Assembly: GCA_049514435.1 (NCBI GenBank)
Contig: JBEKVB010000003.1
Span: 1 to 64,000 of the forward strand
Direction: 5' to 3'
Length of the DNA: 64,000 nucleotides
DNA from: UBA4810 sp002479215
Lineage (GTDB): Bacteria > Desulfobacterota > Syntrophia > Syntrophales > Smithellaceae
The notes under the pieces were generated by a model, which made no database searches, was not told the origin of the DNA, and saw only the letters and a list, made by a program, of their open reading frames with translations. The translations under genes were made by a program, and so were the position numbers. Position 1 is the first letter of the stretch. Every line of letters starts with the position of its first letter. Below, in pieces: positions 43,047 to 52,073 of the stretch.

Positions 43047-44261
43047 ATGCTACCACTCAAGTTAGACATAGATGTGCAGTTATTTGAGGATTCACTGAAA
43101 ACGCGCATCCAAACTTTGGGGTCGCAGACTATTACAGAGCTGCTCTGCGATTTAGTAGTCGCTCAGTTTGAAAGCCACCTTAAAGAACTTGTCACCGCTG
43201 GCAAGATACTCCGCTTCAAAATCTATTCGCCGTGTGGTTATTACGATAATGGCAAATACAAACCGGGTCTGAAAGCATTAACTAAACAAAAAACAATTGA
43301 TTTGGGGCGCATTTCTGTGACAATAGTGACCCCGCTTTCATGCGACATACGATTAGCCACGCCCTCACACTTGCTTTGGCAGGCACCGGTTGAATTCAAA
43401 AAACAGTCATTGAAAACAATTAAAAAGCACATATTTAATATGTATGCTGTAGCTATTCGGGCTGACGTTATCGAGCCCGTGAGCAATACTTTAAGTGCGG
43501 AATGCCAATGTGAACCTGACTCTCTGGTACCTTACATTGATGGCGCATGGGATTGGGCTCTCAGGTTCATTTGTAAAATTTGTGGCAAATCATACTTTTG
43601 TGAATGTTTCAGGAGGGCTTTGGATATTCAGTACCCCAATGCACTAGAACAACAGAGAAATTATGGAGAACAAGGCTGGCCCCATAAATTCGTAGCAGCT
43701 TATAATCAATCGGAATTCAAGGCTAATATTTGTCATCTTTGCCGTGATATACCATCCGACCTGCATTATTGTGAGCCAGCATACGGCAGTAAAGTTATGA
43801 TTCATTATGGCCCTTATATTGAGCGTACATCTATCGAGAAAGGCATTGATAAACGCGAAGCTGAAAATGAGTTACGTGACATACTTGGAATTCCTCGTGT
43901 CGGTGAAGGCTGGATTTCCGAACTTGAATTACTAAAAATGATACAGAGCATATTCCCAAATGAAAAAATTATTCATGAAGCACGCCCACTCTGGCTGGGT
44001 CTGCAACGGCTCGACATCTTCATTCCAGGCCTGAAACTTGCGATTGAATATCAAGGACTTCAGCATTATGAGCCAGTGCCATTTTTTGGCGGCGAAGAAG
44101 GCTTCTCACGAACGCAATCGCGCGATAAACGGAAAGCCGACTTATGCGCAGAAAATGATGTCACCTTGATCTATTTTCGCTACGACGAAGAAATAAATCG
44201 TAAGATGTTAGAAGGGCGTTTGATATCAAGAAAAATAGAAAGCATTGATAAGAGGCCATAA
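43047..44261 (+). CDS. zinc-cysteine and REase-like (Vsr/PD-(D/E)XK) protein (cassette gene 2)
   Basis: A 404-residue protein I cannot assign to a named family. Residues 1-150 are of unknown fold. Residues 153-242 carry nine cysteines in zinc-like spacing: C153-C155, C176-C179, C185-C187, C229-C232 and C242. Residues 320-375 match an endonuclease core: L-D-I-F-I-P (D323), L-A-I-E-Y-Q-G-L-Q-H-Y (E334, Q336) and then R-D-K-R-K-A-D-L-C-A-E-N. That is the D..E-x-Q..RDKxK pattern of Vsr/DUF559-type nucleases with attached zinc fingers. No ribosome site precedes ATG 43047. A 23-codon frame with a good AAAGGA site starts at 42998 and ends at 43064-43066, just past this ATG, so coupled translation is likely. 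The stop overlaps the next attC. A defence or repair role is possible but unproven. Confidence 0.72.
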   Translation: MLPLKLDIDVQLFEDSLKTRIQTLGSQTITELLCDLVVAQFESHLKELVTAGKILRFKIYSPCGYYDNGKYKPGLKALTKQKTIDLGRISVTIVTPLSCDIRLATPSHLLWQAPVEFKKQSLKTIKKHIFNMYAVAIRADVIEPVSNTLSAECQCEPDSLVPYIDGAWDWALRFICKICGKSYFCECFRRALDIQYPNALEQQRNYGEQGWPHKFVAAYNQSEFKANICHLCRDIPSDLHYCEPAYGSKVMIHYGPYIERTSIEKGIDKREAENELRDILGIPRVGEGWISELELLKMIQSIFPNEKIIHEARPLWLGLQRLDIFIPGLKLAIEYQGLQHYEPVPFFGGEEGFSRTQSRDKRKADLCAENDVTLIYFRYDEEINRKMLEGRLISRKIESIDKRP

Positions 44262-44343
44262 CAATCGCGTCAACCCGACGTCGAATAGCCGCTGTGTTTT
44301 TTGCAAAGGTTTGTGGCGGCGCGGGTTACGCACATCGTTACAC
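44256..44343 (+). other. integron attC site (cassette 2 recombination site)
   Basis: R''-L'' CCATAACAATCGCGTCAACC and the complementary L'-R' GGGTTACGCACATCGTTAC pair along their length, with one extra C in the left arm (GCGTCAACCCG against GCGTAACCCG). The inner palindrome is GC-rich with a T-rich loop. Crossover expected at G/TTACAC (44337). The stop of gene 2 lies inside R''. Confidence 0.82.
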
Positions 44344-44417
44344 CAGTCGCGTTTCCGCGGTTACGTACTTTTTCAGCATTCCAAAGAAACTATTTTCAAT
44401 TCTAAAAATTGTCTTTT

Positions 44418-44741
44418 ATACCATTTCTAAAGGAAGTTTCCGCCATGCTGGCGAAAATTCTCGGTAATGTAGGGTTCTATTTATTATGCGCCCCCTAAAA
44501 GGGGAAGCGCTTCCGATCAAAGATGATATTGAGGCGGCAGTGAAACTCGAATTGTAGTTACGAAGTAAAGCGGAATTCGTTAGTTGAACTGTCCCCTATC
44601 AGTGGGGCTAGGCGGCGACGACGAGGCGTATTTAATAATACGTTGAGGAAGCCGACAACGACCCAGGCACGTGTGACCTTCAGGTTATACGCCGGGCTTC
44701 GCTGCCAACAAAAATAGCGCTTTGATTTAGAATTGGTATCA
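44418..44741. repeat. composite repeat: module X, family A copy 4 with nested family B unit
   Basis: It begins with ATACCATTTCTAAAGGAA and a module (to about 44508) that recurs inverted at 63.2-63.29 kb (GCATGGCGG..AAATTC and TCGGTAATGT). Next is the family A left core GATATTGAGGCGGC, interrupted by a family B hairpin (44540-44600, arms CGAATT and AATTCG). The right A core follows (GGCGGCGACGACGAGGCGTATT, TACGTTGAGGAAGCCGACAA). It ends in the terminal repeat CTTTGATTTAGAATTGGTAT. Confidence 0.75.
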
Positions 44742-44810
44742 GATAAAGGCATTGCGCTCATGCTGCCGATATGTTAGACAAATCATCGATTATTCACTCC
44801 GGAGTCCGAT

Positions 44811-47393
44811 ATGAACATTAAGTACGATCCCCGTCAGATTGAAGAAAAATGGCAAAAAAAGTGGGACAAAGAAAAAACTTTCAAGGTCACTGAAGATCCG
44901 CAAAAGAAAAAATATTATTTGCTGGAAATGTTTCCCTATCCATCCGGCAAAATCCATATCGGGCATGTGCGCAATTATACCATCGGCGATGTCGTTGCCC
45001 GTTATAAACGCATGAAAGGTTACAACGTTTTACATCCGATGGGATGGGATGCCTTCGGCCTGCCCGCGGAGAACGCCGCTATCGAGCACAAAATCCACCC
45101 TTCCAAGTGGACGAACGACAATATCGCCCACATGAAGATACAGCTCAAAAGAATGGGCTTCAGCTACGATTGGGATAGGGAAATATCAACTTGCGAACCG
45201 CAATATTACCGCTGGGAACAGCTATTTTTTCTCTGGATGTATGAAAAAGGCCTGGCCTACAAGAAACGTTCCACTGTCAATTACTGCGGCAAATGCGAAA
45301 CAGTGCTGGCTAACGAACAGGTGGAAGGCGGCTTATGCTGGCGTTGCTCTACGGAAGTGAATGAAAAAATATTGGATCAATGGTTTTTCAAAATTACCGC
45401 CTACATCGAGGAGTTGCTGGACTATTGCGATAAGCTCCCCGGCTGGCCGGAAAAAGTTCTCACCATGCAGAAAAATTGGATCGGAAAAAGTTACGGTTGT
45501 GAAGTAGATTTCCCGCTTATCGGCTCCAACAAGTCTATCAAAATATTCACCACGCGCCAGGATACTCTTTTTGGCGCAACATTCATGCTCATTGCCGCGG
45601 AACTGCCACTGGTTATGGAATTGTCCAAAGGCAAAGCCATCGAAAAAGACGTCTTACAATTTGTGGAAAAAGTAAAAAAGCAAGACCGGCTGATGCGCAC
45701 TTCCGAGTATTATGAAAAAGAAGGCATCTTCCTCGAGGCATATTGCGAAAATCCCTTGACCGGAAAGAAGATGCCCGTTTACGCCACTAATTTTGTATTA
45801 GCCGATTACGGTACCGGCTGTGTTATGGCTGTTCCCACTCACGACCAGCGCGATTTCGAATTTGCCAAAAAATTCAACTTGCCCTTGATTGTCGTTATTC
45901 AGCCGAAAGGCAAGAAACTCGACGCGGAAAAAATGACCGAAGCTTACACGGAAGAAGGAATTTTAGTCAATTCCGGTAAATTTGACGGCATGGAAAATCT
46001 CCAGGCTCTGGAATCCATTGCCGATTATTTAGAATCGATCGGCCGTGGCAAGAGAATGATTCAATACCGCCTACGCGATTGGGGAATTTCGCGTCAGCGC
46101 TACTGGGGCGCGCCCATTCCCATGATTAACTGTAAAAAATGCGGCATCGTTCCGGCTAAGGAATCAGATTTACCCATAGTTCTGCCGCATGATGTTATAT
46201 TGAGTGGTGCAGGCGGATCACCGCTGGCGGCCCTAAAAGAGTTTGTTCAAACTTCTTGTCCCCGATGCGGCGGCACGGCCGAAAGAGAAACTGATACAAT
46301 GGATACCTTTGTGGAATCTTCCTGGTATTTCGACCGCTTCTGCAGTCCGGATATGAATAAAAAGCCCGGTCTTGACCGCAAAAAACTGGATTACTGGATG
46401 CCGGTTGATCAGTATATCGGCGGTGTAGAACACGCCATCATGCATTTGCTCTATGCCCGTTTTTATACCAAGATGCTGCGCGATTTTGGTGTTATCGGTG
46501 TGGACGAGCCTTTCACCAACTTGCTGACTCAAGGAATGGTTTGCAAAGAAACGACAAAGTGCCCGGAGCATGGATACCTTTTTCCCGAACAGGCGGCGGA
46601 GGGAATATGCCACATCTGCCAAAAAGAAGTAATTATCGGTAAAACGGAAAAGATGTCCAAATCACTGAAGAATGTTATCGATCCGGATTATCTTATCGAA
46701 ACTTACGGCGCCGATACAGCCCGCATTTTTTGCCTTTTTGCGGCTCCTCCGGAAAAGGATTTGGAATGGAGTGATCAGGGAGTGGAAGGATCATTCCGTT
46801 TCTTGAACCGCCTGTGGCGCATATTTGCGGAATATTTAGACGACATCAAAAAGGTAAAGCCGCTTTCCGGCAGCCACGATTTAGAAGGCGAATTGAAGAA
46901 TCTGCGGCGCAAAACTCATCAAACCATACGCAAAGTAACCATTGACATCGAAGACCGTTTCCATTTCAATACGGCTATCAGTGCCGTCATGGAATTGGTT
47001 AACGCCATTTATCAGATAAAACGTCCCGGCAAGGACGATAAAATTGCCCTGGCTACTGTCCGGGAAGCACTGGAATCAGCCGTCATTTTGCTTACTCCAA
47101 TTGTACCGCACATTGCCGAAGAGCTCTGGCAAAAGCTCGGCTATAAAACAGAGGTTTCCGAGGTTTCCTGGCCGGAATATGATAAGGCAATCGCGAGTGA
47201 AGAAAAGATAACGGTTGTCATTCAAATTAACGGAAAACTGCGCAGCCGGATGACCGTGCCCGTTGATGAAGACGCGGAAAAAATCAAGACGGCTGCGCTG
47301 GCGGATGAAAAAATCAAGGCCATGATTAAAGAATCAAAAGTCTTGAAAGTTATTTACGTAACTAATAAACTGGTTAATATTGTTATTGCTTAA
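44811..47393 (+). CDS. leuS: leucyl-tRNA synthetase
   Basis: An 860-residue class I synthetase of normal bacterial length. H-I-G-H is at 49-52 inside P-Y-P-S-G-K-I-H-I-G-H and K-M-S-K-S at about 613-617. The editing domain includes T-R-Q-D-T-L-F-G near 245 and the Asp-rich G-x-D-x-R-D-F-E site near 350. A zinc-ribbon insert has C-P-x-C-G near 482, and a leucine-specific insert lies before the KMSKS loop. Ribosome site CGGAGT lies 6 bases before the ATG. It is followed by lptE, the standard leuS-lptE order of proteobacteria. Confidence 0.97.
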   Translation: MNIKYDPRQIEEKWQKKWDKEKTFKVTEDPQKKKYYLLEMFPYPSGKIHIGHVRNYTIGDVVARYKRMKGYNVLHPMGWDAFGLPAENAAIEHKIHPSKWTNDNIAHMKIQLKRMGFSYDWDREISTCEPQYYRWEQLFFLWMYEKGLAYKKRSTVNYCGKCETVLANEQVEGGLCWRCSTEVNEKILDQWFFKITAYIEELLDYCDKLPGWPEKVLTMQKNWIGKSYGCEVDFPLIGSNKSIKIFTTRQDTLFGATFMLIAAELPLVMELSKGKAIEKDVLQFVEKVKKQDRLMRTSEYYEKEGIFLEAYCENPLTGKKMPVYATNFVLADYGTGCVMAVPTHDQRDFEFAKKFNLPLIVVIQPKGKKLDAEKMTEAYTEEGILVNSGKFDGMENLQALESIADYLESIGRGKRMIQYRLRDWGISRQRYWGAPIPMINCKKCGIVPAKESDLPIVLPHDVILSGAGGSPLAALKEFVQTSCPRCGGTAERETDTMDTFVESSWYFDRFCSPDMNKKPGLDRKKLDYWMPVDQYIGGVEHAIMHLLYARFYTKMLRDFGVIGVDEPFTNLLTQGMVCKETTKCPEHGYLFPEQAAEGICHICQKEVIIGKTEKMSKSLKNVIDPDYLIETYGADTARIFCLFAAPPEKDLEWSDQGVEGSFRFLNRLWRIFAEYLDDIKKVKPLSGSHDLEGELKNLRRKTHQTIRKVTIDIEDRFHFNTAISAVMELVNAIYQIKRPGKDDKIALATVREALESAVILLTPIVPHIAEELWQKLGYKTEVSEVSWPEYDKAIASEEKITVVIQINGKLRSRMTVPVDEDAEKIKTAALADEKIKAMIKESKVLKVIYVTNKLVNIVIA

Positions 47394-47410
47394 TTACGGT
47401 ATGAACTACT

Positions 47411-47495
47411 TTGAGTCTCATTAATTCGACTTGCAAATTTCAACGTGTGACCTTTGGGTTATGCATGTCGCTTTTGAAATTTGAGTCTCATTAAT
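47411..47495 (-). repeat. family B hairpin repeat between leuS and lptE
   Basis: Two TTAATGAGACTC blocks frame arms AAATTTCAA and TTGAAATTT; the loop holds CATAACCCAAAGGTCA, a 16-mer also found in the tRNA-Met fragment at 17.4 kb. The element lies in the 87 bp before the lptE coding frame. Confidence 0.6.
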
Positions 47496-47510
47496 AAAAA
47501 AGGTGTTCTC

Positions 47511-48047
47511 ATGAAAAAACAAAACTGGCTTCTATTTATTAAAATCGGCTTAATTTGTCTTTTTATCACTTCCTTGCTCAACTGCGGCTATTCTTTCGCC
47601 CCACGAGGCGAATACATTGATAAGCGTATTCAAAAAGTTTATATTGAGTCTTTCCGCAATAAAACGGCACAAGCATATTTAGAAAATTACGTCCGGACAG
47701 CTTTCATCAACCAGTTTATTCAATTCAGCCGTTTAAAAGTTGTGGAAAGCGTAGAATCAGCGGATGCCACGATTAAGGGAACTATTCTTAATATCAGCAC
47801 AGCTCCCCTTGCTTATGGCGCCAATACTCTGGTGACGCAAGAGCGGGCAACAATGGCTTTGGAACTGACTTTCCAGGAAAAAGAAAGTGGTAAAACTATC
47901 TGGAGTTCGAAAAGCATAACCGGCACGGTCGACTACACCTTGGAAGATGATATCAATTTGCTTCCCGTGGACAGAAAATACGCTTTCATTAAACTTTCCG
48001 ATGATCTGGCGGAAAAAGCTTTTAACTTGATGATGGCGGGATTTTAA
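47511..48047 (+). CDS. lptE: LPS-assembly lipoprotein LptE
   Basis: A 178-residue lipoprotein from ATG 47511 (AAGGTG 7 bases upstream); an upstream TTG at 47481 lies in the repeat and is not favoured. Signal to L-L-N-C then G-Y-S-F, the hallmark C-G-Y of LptE. The middle contains the alpha/beta core with F-R-N-K-T and V-D-Y-T-L. LptE plugs the LptD channel that delivers LPS to the surface, so the organism has an LPS outer membrane. The usual next gene, holA, is not found here. Confidence 0.88.
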   Translation: MKKQNWLLFIKIGLICLFITSLLNCGYSFAPRGEYIDKRIQKVYIESFRNKTAQAYLENYVRTAFINQFIQFSRLKVVESVESADATIKGTILNISTAPLAYGANTLVTQERATMALELTFQEKESGKTIWSSKSITGTVDYTLEDDINLLPVDRKYAFIKLSDDLAEKAFNLMMAGF

Positions 48048-48071
48048 AATAATTCAGCTCAAGTAACCATT

Positions 48072-50462
48072 ATGCCTTTAGCTGTAAAATTTGGCCGCTT
48101 TTTTTTCTTGGCCGTAAATAGCGAAAAAGAAGCGATTGGCGTTTGGCCTACGCAACCTCCTGTGGCAAAAGAAATCAGCCATCTTTCTCCCTTCTTGAAA
48201 AAATTATCTTCACGCTTTTTATTTATGGTTGATTCCCAAAAGGAAATCAAATTAAGCGCAAATTCAATAAACCGTTTGTTCACTATTGCCGAAGAGAAAC
48301 GCGCTGGTATTATTTATTCAGACTTTATTTGGAAAAAGGGAAATAATCTCATTCCTTATCCGCTTATAGATTATCAATTAGGCAGTATCCGCGACGATTT
48401 TAATTTCGGTCATCTTTTTCTTTTTTCCGGCGCTGCCATCAAAGCCACTTTGCAAAAATACGGCACTTTGCCATCCGATGCCAATATCGCGCTATACGAT
48501 TTGCGCCTGAAAGTTTCCATTGATTACCCTGTCTTTCATGTTCCCGAATTTCTTTATACAGTTATCGATAAAAAGGTAAAATCACTTAAGTGTAAAAGCG
48601 ATGGAGTGGAAAACCATTTCGCTTACGCAGCAGTTAAAAATATCATTCAACAAAAAAAACTGGAAAAAACAGCCACGAATTATCTAAAACTGACGGGCGC
48701 TTATTTAGAGGCGCGCACCCAAAAGGCTCCTCGGACAAATGGTCCCTTTCCCGTGGAAGCAAGCATCGTAATCCCGGTGCTTAACCGCAAAAGAACCATC
48801 AGAGAATCAATTCAAAGTGCGCTGACGCAAAAAACAAATTTCGACTTTAACATTATCGTTGTAGATAATCATTCCACGGATGGCACTACTGATACCATAA
48901 AAAAGTTGGCGAGAAAGCATGAAAAGATAAAACATATTATTCCTGAACGCCGTGATCTCGGTATAGGTGGTTGTTGGAATGAAGCGGTTTTTTCGCCGTA
49001 CTGCGGTCGCTTTACTATCCAGCTTGATTCCGACGACCTTTACAGTTCAACACGAGCTCTGCAAAAGATAATTGATGTTTTACGCAAAGGTAATTACGCG
49101 CTGGTGGTCGGCGCTTATACGATAGTCAATGAACACCTGAAAAAAATTCCGCCGGGGCTCATCGACCATAAAGAGTGGACAAAAGCCAACGGCCATAATA
49201 ACCTGCTGCGTGTCAACGGATTAGGCGCACCCCGTGCTTTCGATACCTCCATAATCCGTGAAATCGGCTTTCCCAATGTCAGCTATGGTGAAGATTACGC
49301 CGTCGCTTTAAGGATATCGCGCGAATACCAAATCGGACGAATTTATAAGAGCATTTATCTTTGCCGCCGCTGGCGGGAAAATACCGATGCCGCTCTCTCC
49401 ATCGAAAAACAAAACCGCAATGATTTTTATAAAGATGATCTCCGCACAATGGAAATAAAAGCGCGGCAGATACTAAACAAAAAGAAAAAAGAATTGGAAA
49501 ATAGAACTTCTGCTAAATATCCCAGGGGAAAACAAAAGTCTCTAACCGCCCTGTGCCTGAATCTTTTAGATGAACAAAAGAAAAGCTGGCCTGGACTTGC
49601 TTATGCTTATCAAGAATTGGCAAATGTTTGTACTCGCTCAATTCCTTGCGGCAGCTACATTGTTGATTTGCAATTCAATCCGCAACGCGCCGCCAGCAGC
49701 GCCGCCGCCCTTGACAGGGAATCAATCAAAAACAGGCCTTGTTTTTTGTGCACCGATAATCTTCCAGTAAAGCAACGGGGAATTCTCTATCGCCGTGATT
49801 ATCTCATCCTTTGCAATCCAGCACCTATTTTCGATAAGCATTTTACTGTTGCCAATCTGCGCCATCAACCCCAAGCAATCGCCGCATCATTAACTTTGCT
49901 CATGAACTTGGCTTGTGACTTAGCTCCTGGCTTTACAGTGTTTTATAACGGACCAGCCTGCGGAGCATCGGCTCCCGATCATTTGCACTTGCAGGTTATT
50001 CCCAAAAACTCTCTGCCGTTTATAGAGATGTTCCGCAATATATCTCCAATAAAAGAAATATCCGGCGTAAAATTTTACACCGGAGAAAAACTTGATCGCT
50101 CCGTAGTTATTATGAGCGGAAAAAGCAGGAAATCTTTGCAGGAACAATTCAACCGTTTAATTAAAATAACACAAAAAATAATTTCCTCGAACAGCGAACC
50201 AATGCTCAATGTTCTTTGCACCTATGAAGACAACACCTGGCGGCTGATAATATTTCTGCGGCAGAAACACCGTCCGGATGCCTTCTTTTACGAAGGCGAA
50301 AAAAGAATTTTTGTCTCCTTAGGCGCGATAGATATGGCCGGAGTAATCATCACACCAATGCTTGCGGATTTCAATCGTTTGGAAGCCTCCCACATCAGCA
50401 GTATCTACCGGGAAGTGTCGCTCGCGGAAGATGCAACCAATAAAATAATCCGGGAATTGTAA
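48072..50462 (+). CDS. GT2 glycosyltransferase fused to HIT-like DUF4922 domain
   Basis: A 796-residue three-part protein. Residues 1-200 form a degenerate GT-A-like domain (I-I-Y-S-D-F, D-Y-Q-L-G-S-I-R-D-D-F). Residues 230-440 form a GT2 domain with V-I-P-V-L-N-R, V-V-D-N-H-S-T-D-G and Q-L-D-S-D-D (the D-x-D metal site). Residues 530-790 carry a HIT-like domain with C-F-L-C near 550, F-Y-N-G-P-A-C-G-A-S-A-P-D-H and the H-x-H-x-Q triad in H-L-H-L-Q. The last domain resembles GDP-sugar or Ap4A phosphorylases. The combination suggests sugar transfer plus nucleotide-sugar phosphorolysis in one chain, in the cytoplasm; the reaction is unknown. Weak start context, 24 bp after lptE. Confidence 0.82.
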   Translation: MPLAVKFGRFFFLAVNSEKEAIGVWPTQPPVAKEISHLSPFLKKLSSRFLFMVDSQKEIKLSANSINRLFTIAEEKRAGIIYSDFIWKKGNNLIPYPLIDYQLGSIRDDFNFGHLFLFSGAAIKATLQKYGTLPSDANIALYDLRLKVSIDYPVFHVPEFLYTVIDKKVKSLKCKSDGVENHFAYAAVKNIIQQKKLEKTATNYLKLTGAYLEARTQKAPRTNGPFPVEASIVIPVLNRKRTIRESIQSALTQKTNFDFNIIVVDNHSTDGTTDTIKKLARKHEKIKHIIPERRDLGIGGCWNEAVFSPYCGRFTIQLDSDDLYSSTRALQKIIDVLRKGNYALVVGAYTIVNEHLKKIPPGLIDHKEWTKANGHNNLLRVNGLGAPRAFDTSIIREIGFPNVSYGEDYAVALRISREYQIGRIYKSIYLCRRWRENTDAALSIEKQNRNDFYKDDLRTMEIKARQILNKKKKELENRTSAKYPRGKQKSLTALCLNLLDEQKKSWPGLAYAYQELANVCTRSIPCGSYIVDLQFNPQRAASSAAALDRESIKNRPCFLCTDNLPVKQRGILYRRDYLILCNPAPIFDKHFTVANLRHQPQAIAASLTLLMNLACDLAPGFTVFYNGPACGASAPDHLHLQVIPKNSLPFIEMFRNISPIKEISGVKFYTGEKLDRSVVIMSGKSRKSLQEQFNRLIKITQKIISSNSEPMLNVLCTYEDNTWRLIIFLRQKHRPDAFFYEGEKRIFVSLGAIDMAGVIITPMLADFNRLEASHISSIYREVSLAEDATNKIIREL

Positions 50463-50475
50463 CGGATAATTAATT

Positions 50476-51030
50476 ATGAGTGGTGATGATAATATAATTG
50501 TGGATAGCGATTTTAGTTTTTCCGATGCTATTGCGGGAACAAACGCGCCCCTGGAAATAGTTGATCGCTTATCGATGGTGGATGTCTTTTATTTCTCTTT
50601 TGACGGCAGGCGGCATCAGGGACAGATTATCGTGAACAGCGACCTGGAAGATGATGCCTCTGAAATTTTCACTTTGATTGAAAAATTAAAATTTCCTATC
50701 GGCAAAGCTATCCCCATTGTGGCCTATAGCTGGCAGGACCATGAATCCATGGCCGCGAATAACACTTCCAGTTTTAATTATCGCGTAATTGAAGGTACAA
50801 CAAAATTATCACTCCACTCTTTCGGCCGCGCTCTGGACATCAATCCGGTGCAAAATCCCGTAATCTATCCCCATGGCCTCATCGCTCCCGAAGGTACAGT
50901 TTATAACCCGCAAAAGAAGGGAGCTTTTACTGCGGCAAATACTATCGTTCAGGAATTTTTAAAACGCGGCTGGCACTGGGGCGGTAATTTCGAACAACCG
51001 AAAGATTATCATCATTTTGAAAAACCCTGA
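50476..51030 (+). CDS. M15-family peptidoglycan peptidase
   Basis: A 184-residue zinc peptidase. S-L-H-S-F-G-R-A-L-D-I-N at 112-123 supplies zinc ligands H114 and D121, and the C-terminal K-D-Y-H-H-F-E supplies the last His and the base (H179 or H180, E182). The pattern S-x-H-x-x-G-x-A-x-D is that of M15 D,D-carboxypeptidases and L-Ala-D-Glu endopeptidases. No signal peptide is seen, so it may act in the cytoplasm on recycled peptides, or the start may be missed. It is 13 bp after the GT2-HIT gene. Confidence 0.85.
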   Translation: MSGDDNIIVDSDFSFSDAIAGTNAPLEIVDRLSMVDVFYFSFDGRRHQGQIIVNSDLEDDASEIFTLIEKLKFPIGKAIPIVAYSWQDHESMAANNTSSFNYRVIEGTTKLSLHSFGRALDINPVQNPVIYPHGLIAPEGTVYNPQKKGAFTAANTIVQEFLKRGWHWGGNFEQPKDYHHFEKP

Positions 51031-51156
51031 TCCCAATTCCAAATCAAAGCGCTATCGGCGTTGGCTTCTTCATCGGCTCCTCGATGTATAAAAACATGCA
51101 CCTGCGTCGCCTCTTCCTCGCCGCCTTGATATCATCTTAGATTTGAAATCGCTATA
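51031..51156 (-). repeat. dispersed repeat family A, copy 5
   Basis: A 126 bp element directly after the peptidase stop. The ends are TCCCAATTCCAAATCAAAGC and the complement of TCTTAGATTTGAAATCG, with the core GCCGCCTTGATATC on the left strand. It separates convergent genes, like copy 1. Confidence 0.8.
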
Positions 51157-51172
51157 ATAACAATTTTCTCGA

Positions 51173-51934
51173 TTATAGAGGACGCGCGACAATAATGCTG
51201 GAAAATTTCTTATTCTGTTTTAGATAAGTGACAAGAGTTTTTTTCGATATGACTACGCCGCCTTCCTTGCTGGAAGCGTGTAAAAGATGTAATTTTTTCC
51301 CTTTCCATAAAGCAAAGCCGACATGGGCGATATCCAATCCTTTCTGCTCAGTTACAAAAGCAACAATATCGCCTGTCTTAATTTTTTCTTTTTGCTGTTT
51401 TACTTTATTCTTTATAATTACACAAAAAGTTTTGCAGGAGAGGTTTTTTTCGGCAAGTTGCATTTTCTGAAATTCATTTTCATTTTTCAGGGCCGAATAA
51501 GACGTGTGGTTAGTCGTCATGTAATTTATTTTTTTGCGTCTCGGTTTACCGCCTAAGCGCCTCGAGATATTCTTGATTATCTTTTTGCTTTCATTTTCCC
51601 GCAGCCAATCGGTGAAGTAATGAAGACGAGAGGAATAACCGGCAATAATGCCATGGCGGTAACGGATAAATTGTAACATCCGCCGGAATTCGCTAAGCTC
51701 AATCTCTTTCAGCGCGGCGCATTTGGCCAGTGACAGGACGGTTTCCAAAAAAGTAAAACAGTCAAATTGGGTGAAGTTGACAATTAACTTCTCTTTGCCG
51801 CCGGCCTCCAGAGTTCCCGTTTTGTAAGGAACATGAAGAAAACATCTGCCGATTTCTATGACCAAATCGCCAAAGGACAAATCTTTCCCTTCCAACTGCC
51901 GTTTAAGGCTATTAAAATTAAATTGCTTCATCAA
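51173..51934 (-). CDS. DUF1460 (NlpC/P60-like amidase) protein
   Basis: A 253-residue protein with the DUF1460 pattern: F-T-Q-F-D-C-F-T-F-L-E (catalytic Cys C59), R-L-H-Y-F-T-D-W-L near 103, G-D-I-V-A-F near 188 and I-A-H-V-G-F-A (H204), then L-L-H-A-S-S. The family includes N-acetylmuramoyl-L-alanine amidases that cut wall fragments. No signal peptide, suggesting cytoplasmic recycling. The insert between 120 and 170 is rich in K and N and looks low-complexity. It adds to the peptidoglycan-turnover genes in this part of the window. Confidence 0.82.
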   Translation of the reverse strand: MMKQFNFNSLKRQLEGKDLSFGDLVIEIGRCFLHVPYKTGTLEAGGKEKLIVNFTQFDCFTFLETVLSLAKCAALKEIELSEFRRMLQFIRYRHGIIAGYSSRLHYFTDWLRENESKKIIKNISRRLGGKPRRKKINYMTTNHTSYSALKNENEFQKMQLAEKNLSCKTFCVIIKNKVKQQKEKIKTGDIVAFVTEQKGLDIAHVGFALWKGKKLHLLHASSKEGGVVISKKTLVTYLKQNKKFSSIIVARPL

Positions 51935-52073
51935 ACCGCCAATATGAATATTCTTAAGTGTATTTGTAAATTATTCTTCGCTACAAAGCAAATCGAAAAA
52001 ACATACCGCCAATATTGACAATATTTAAAAAATGTCATAGTGAGCCTATGCATTTTAATCAAGGAGAATAAGT

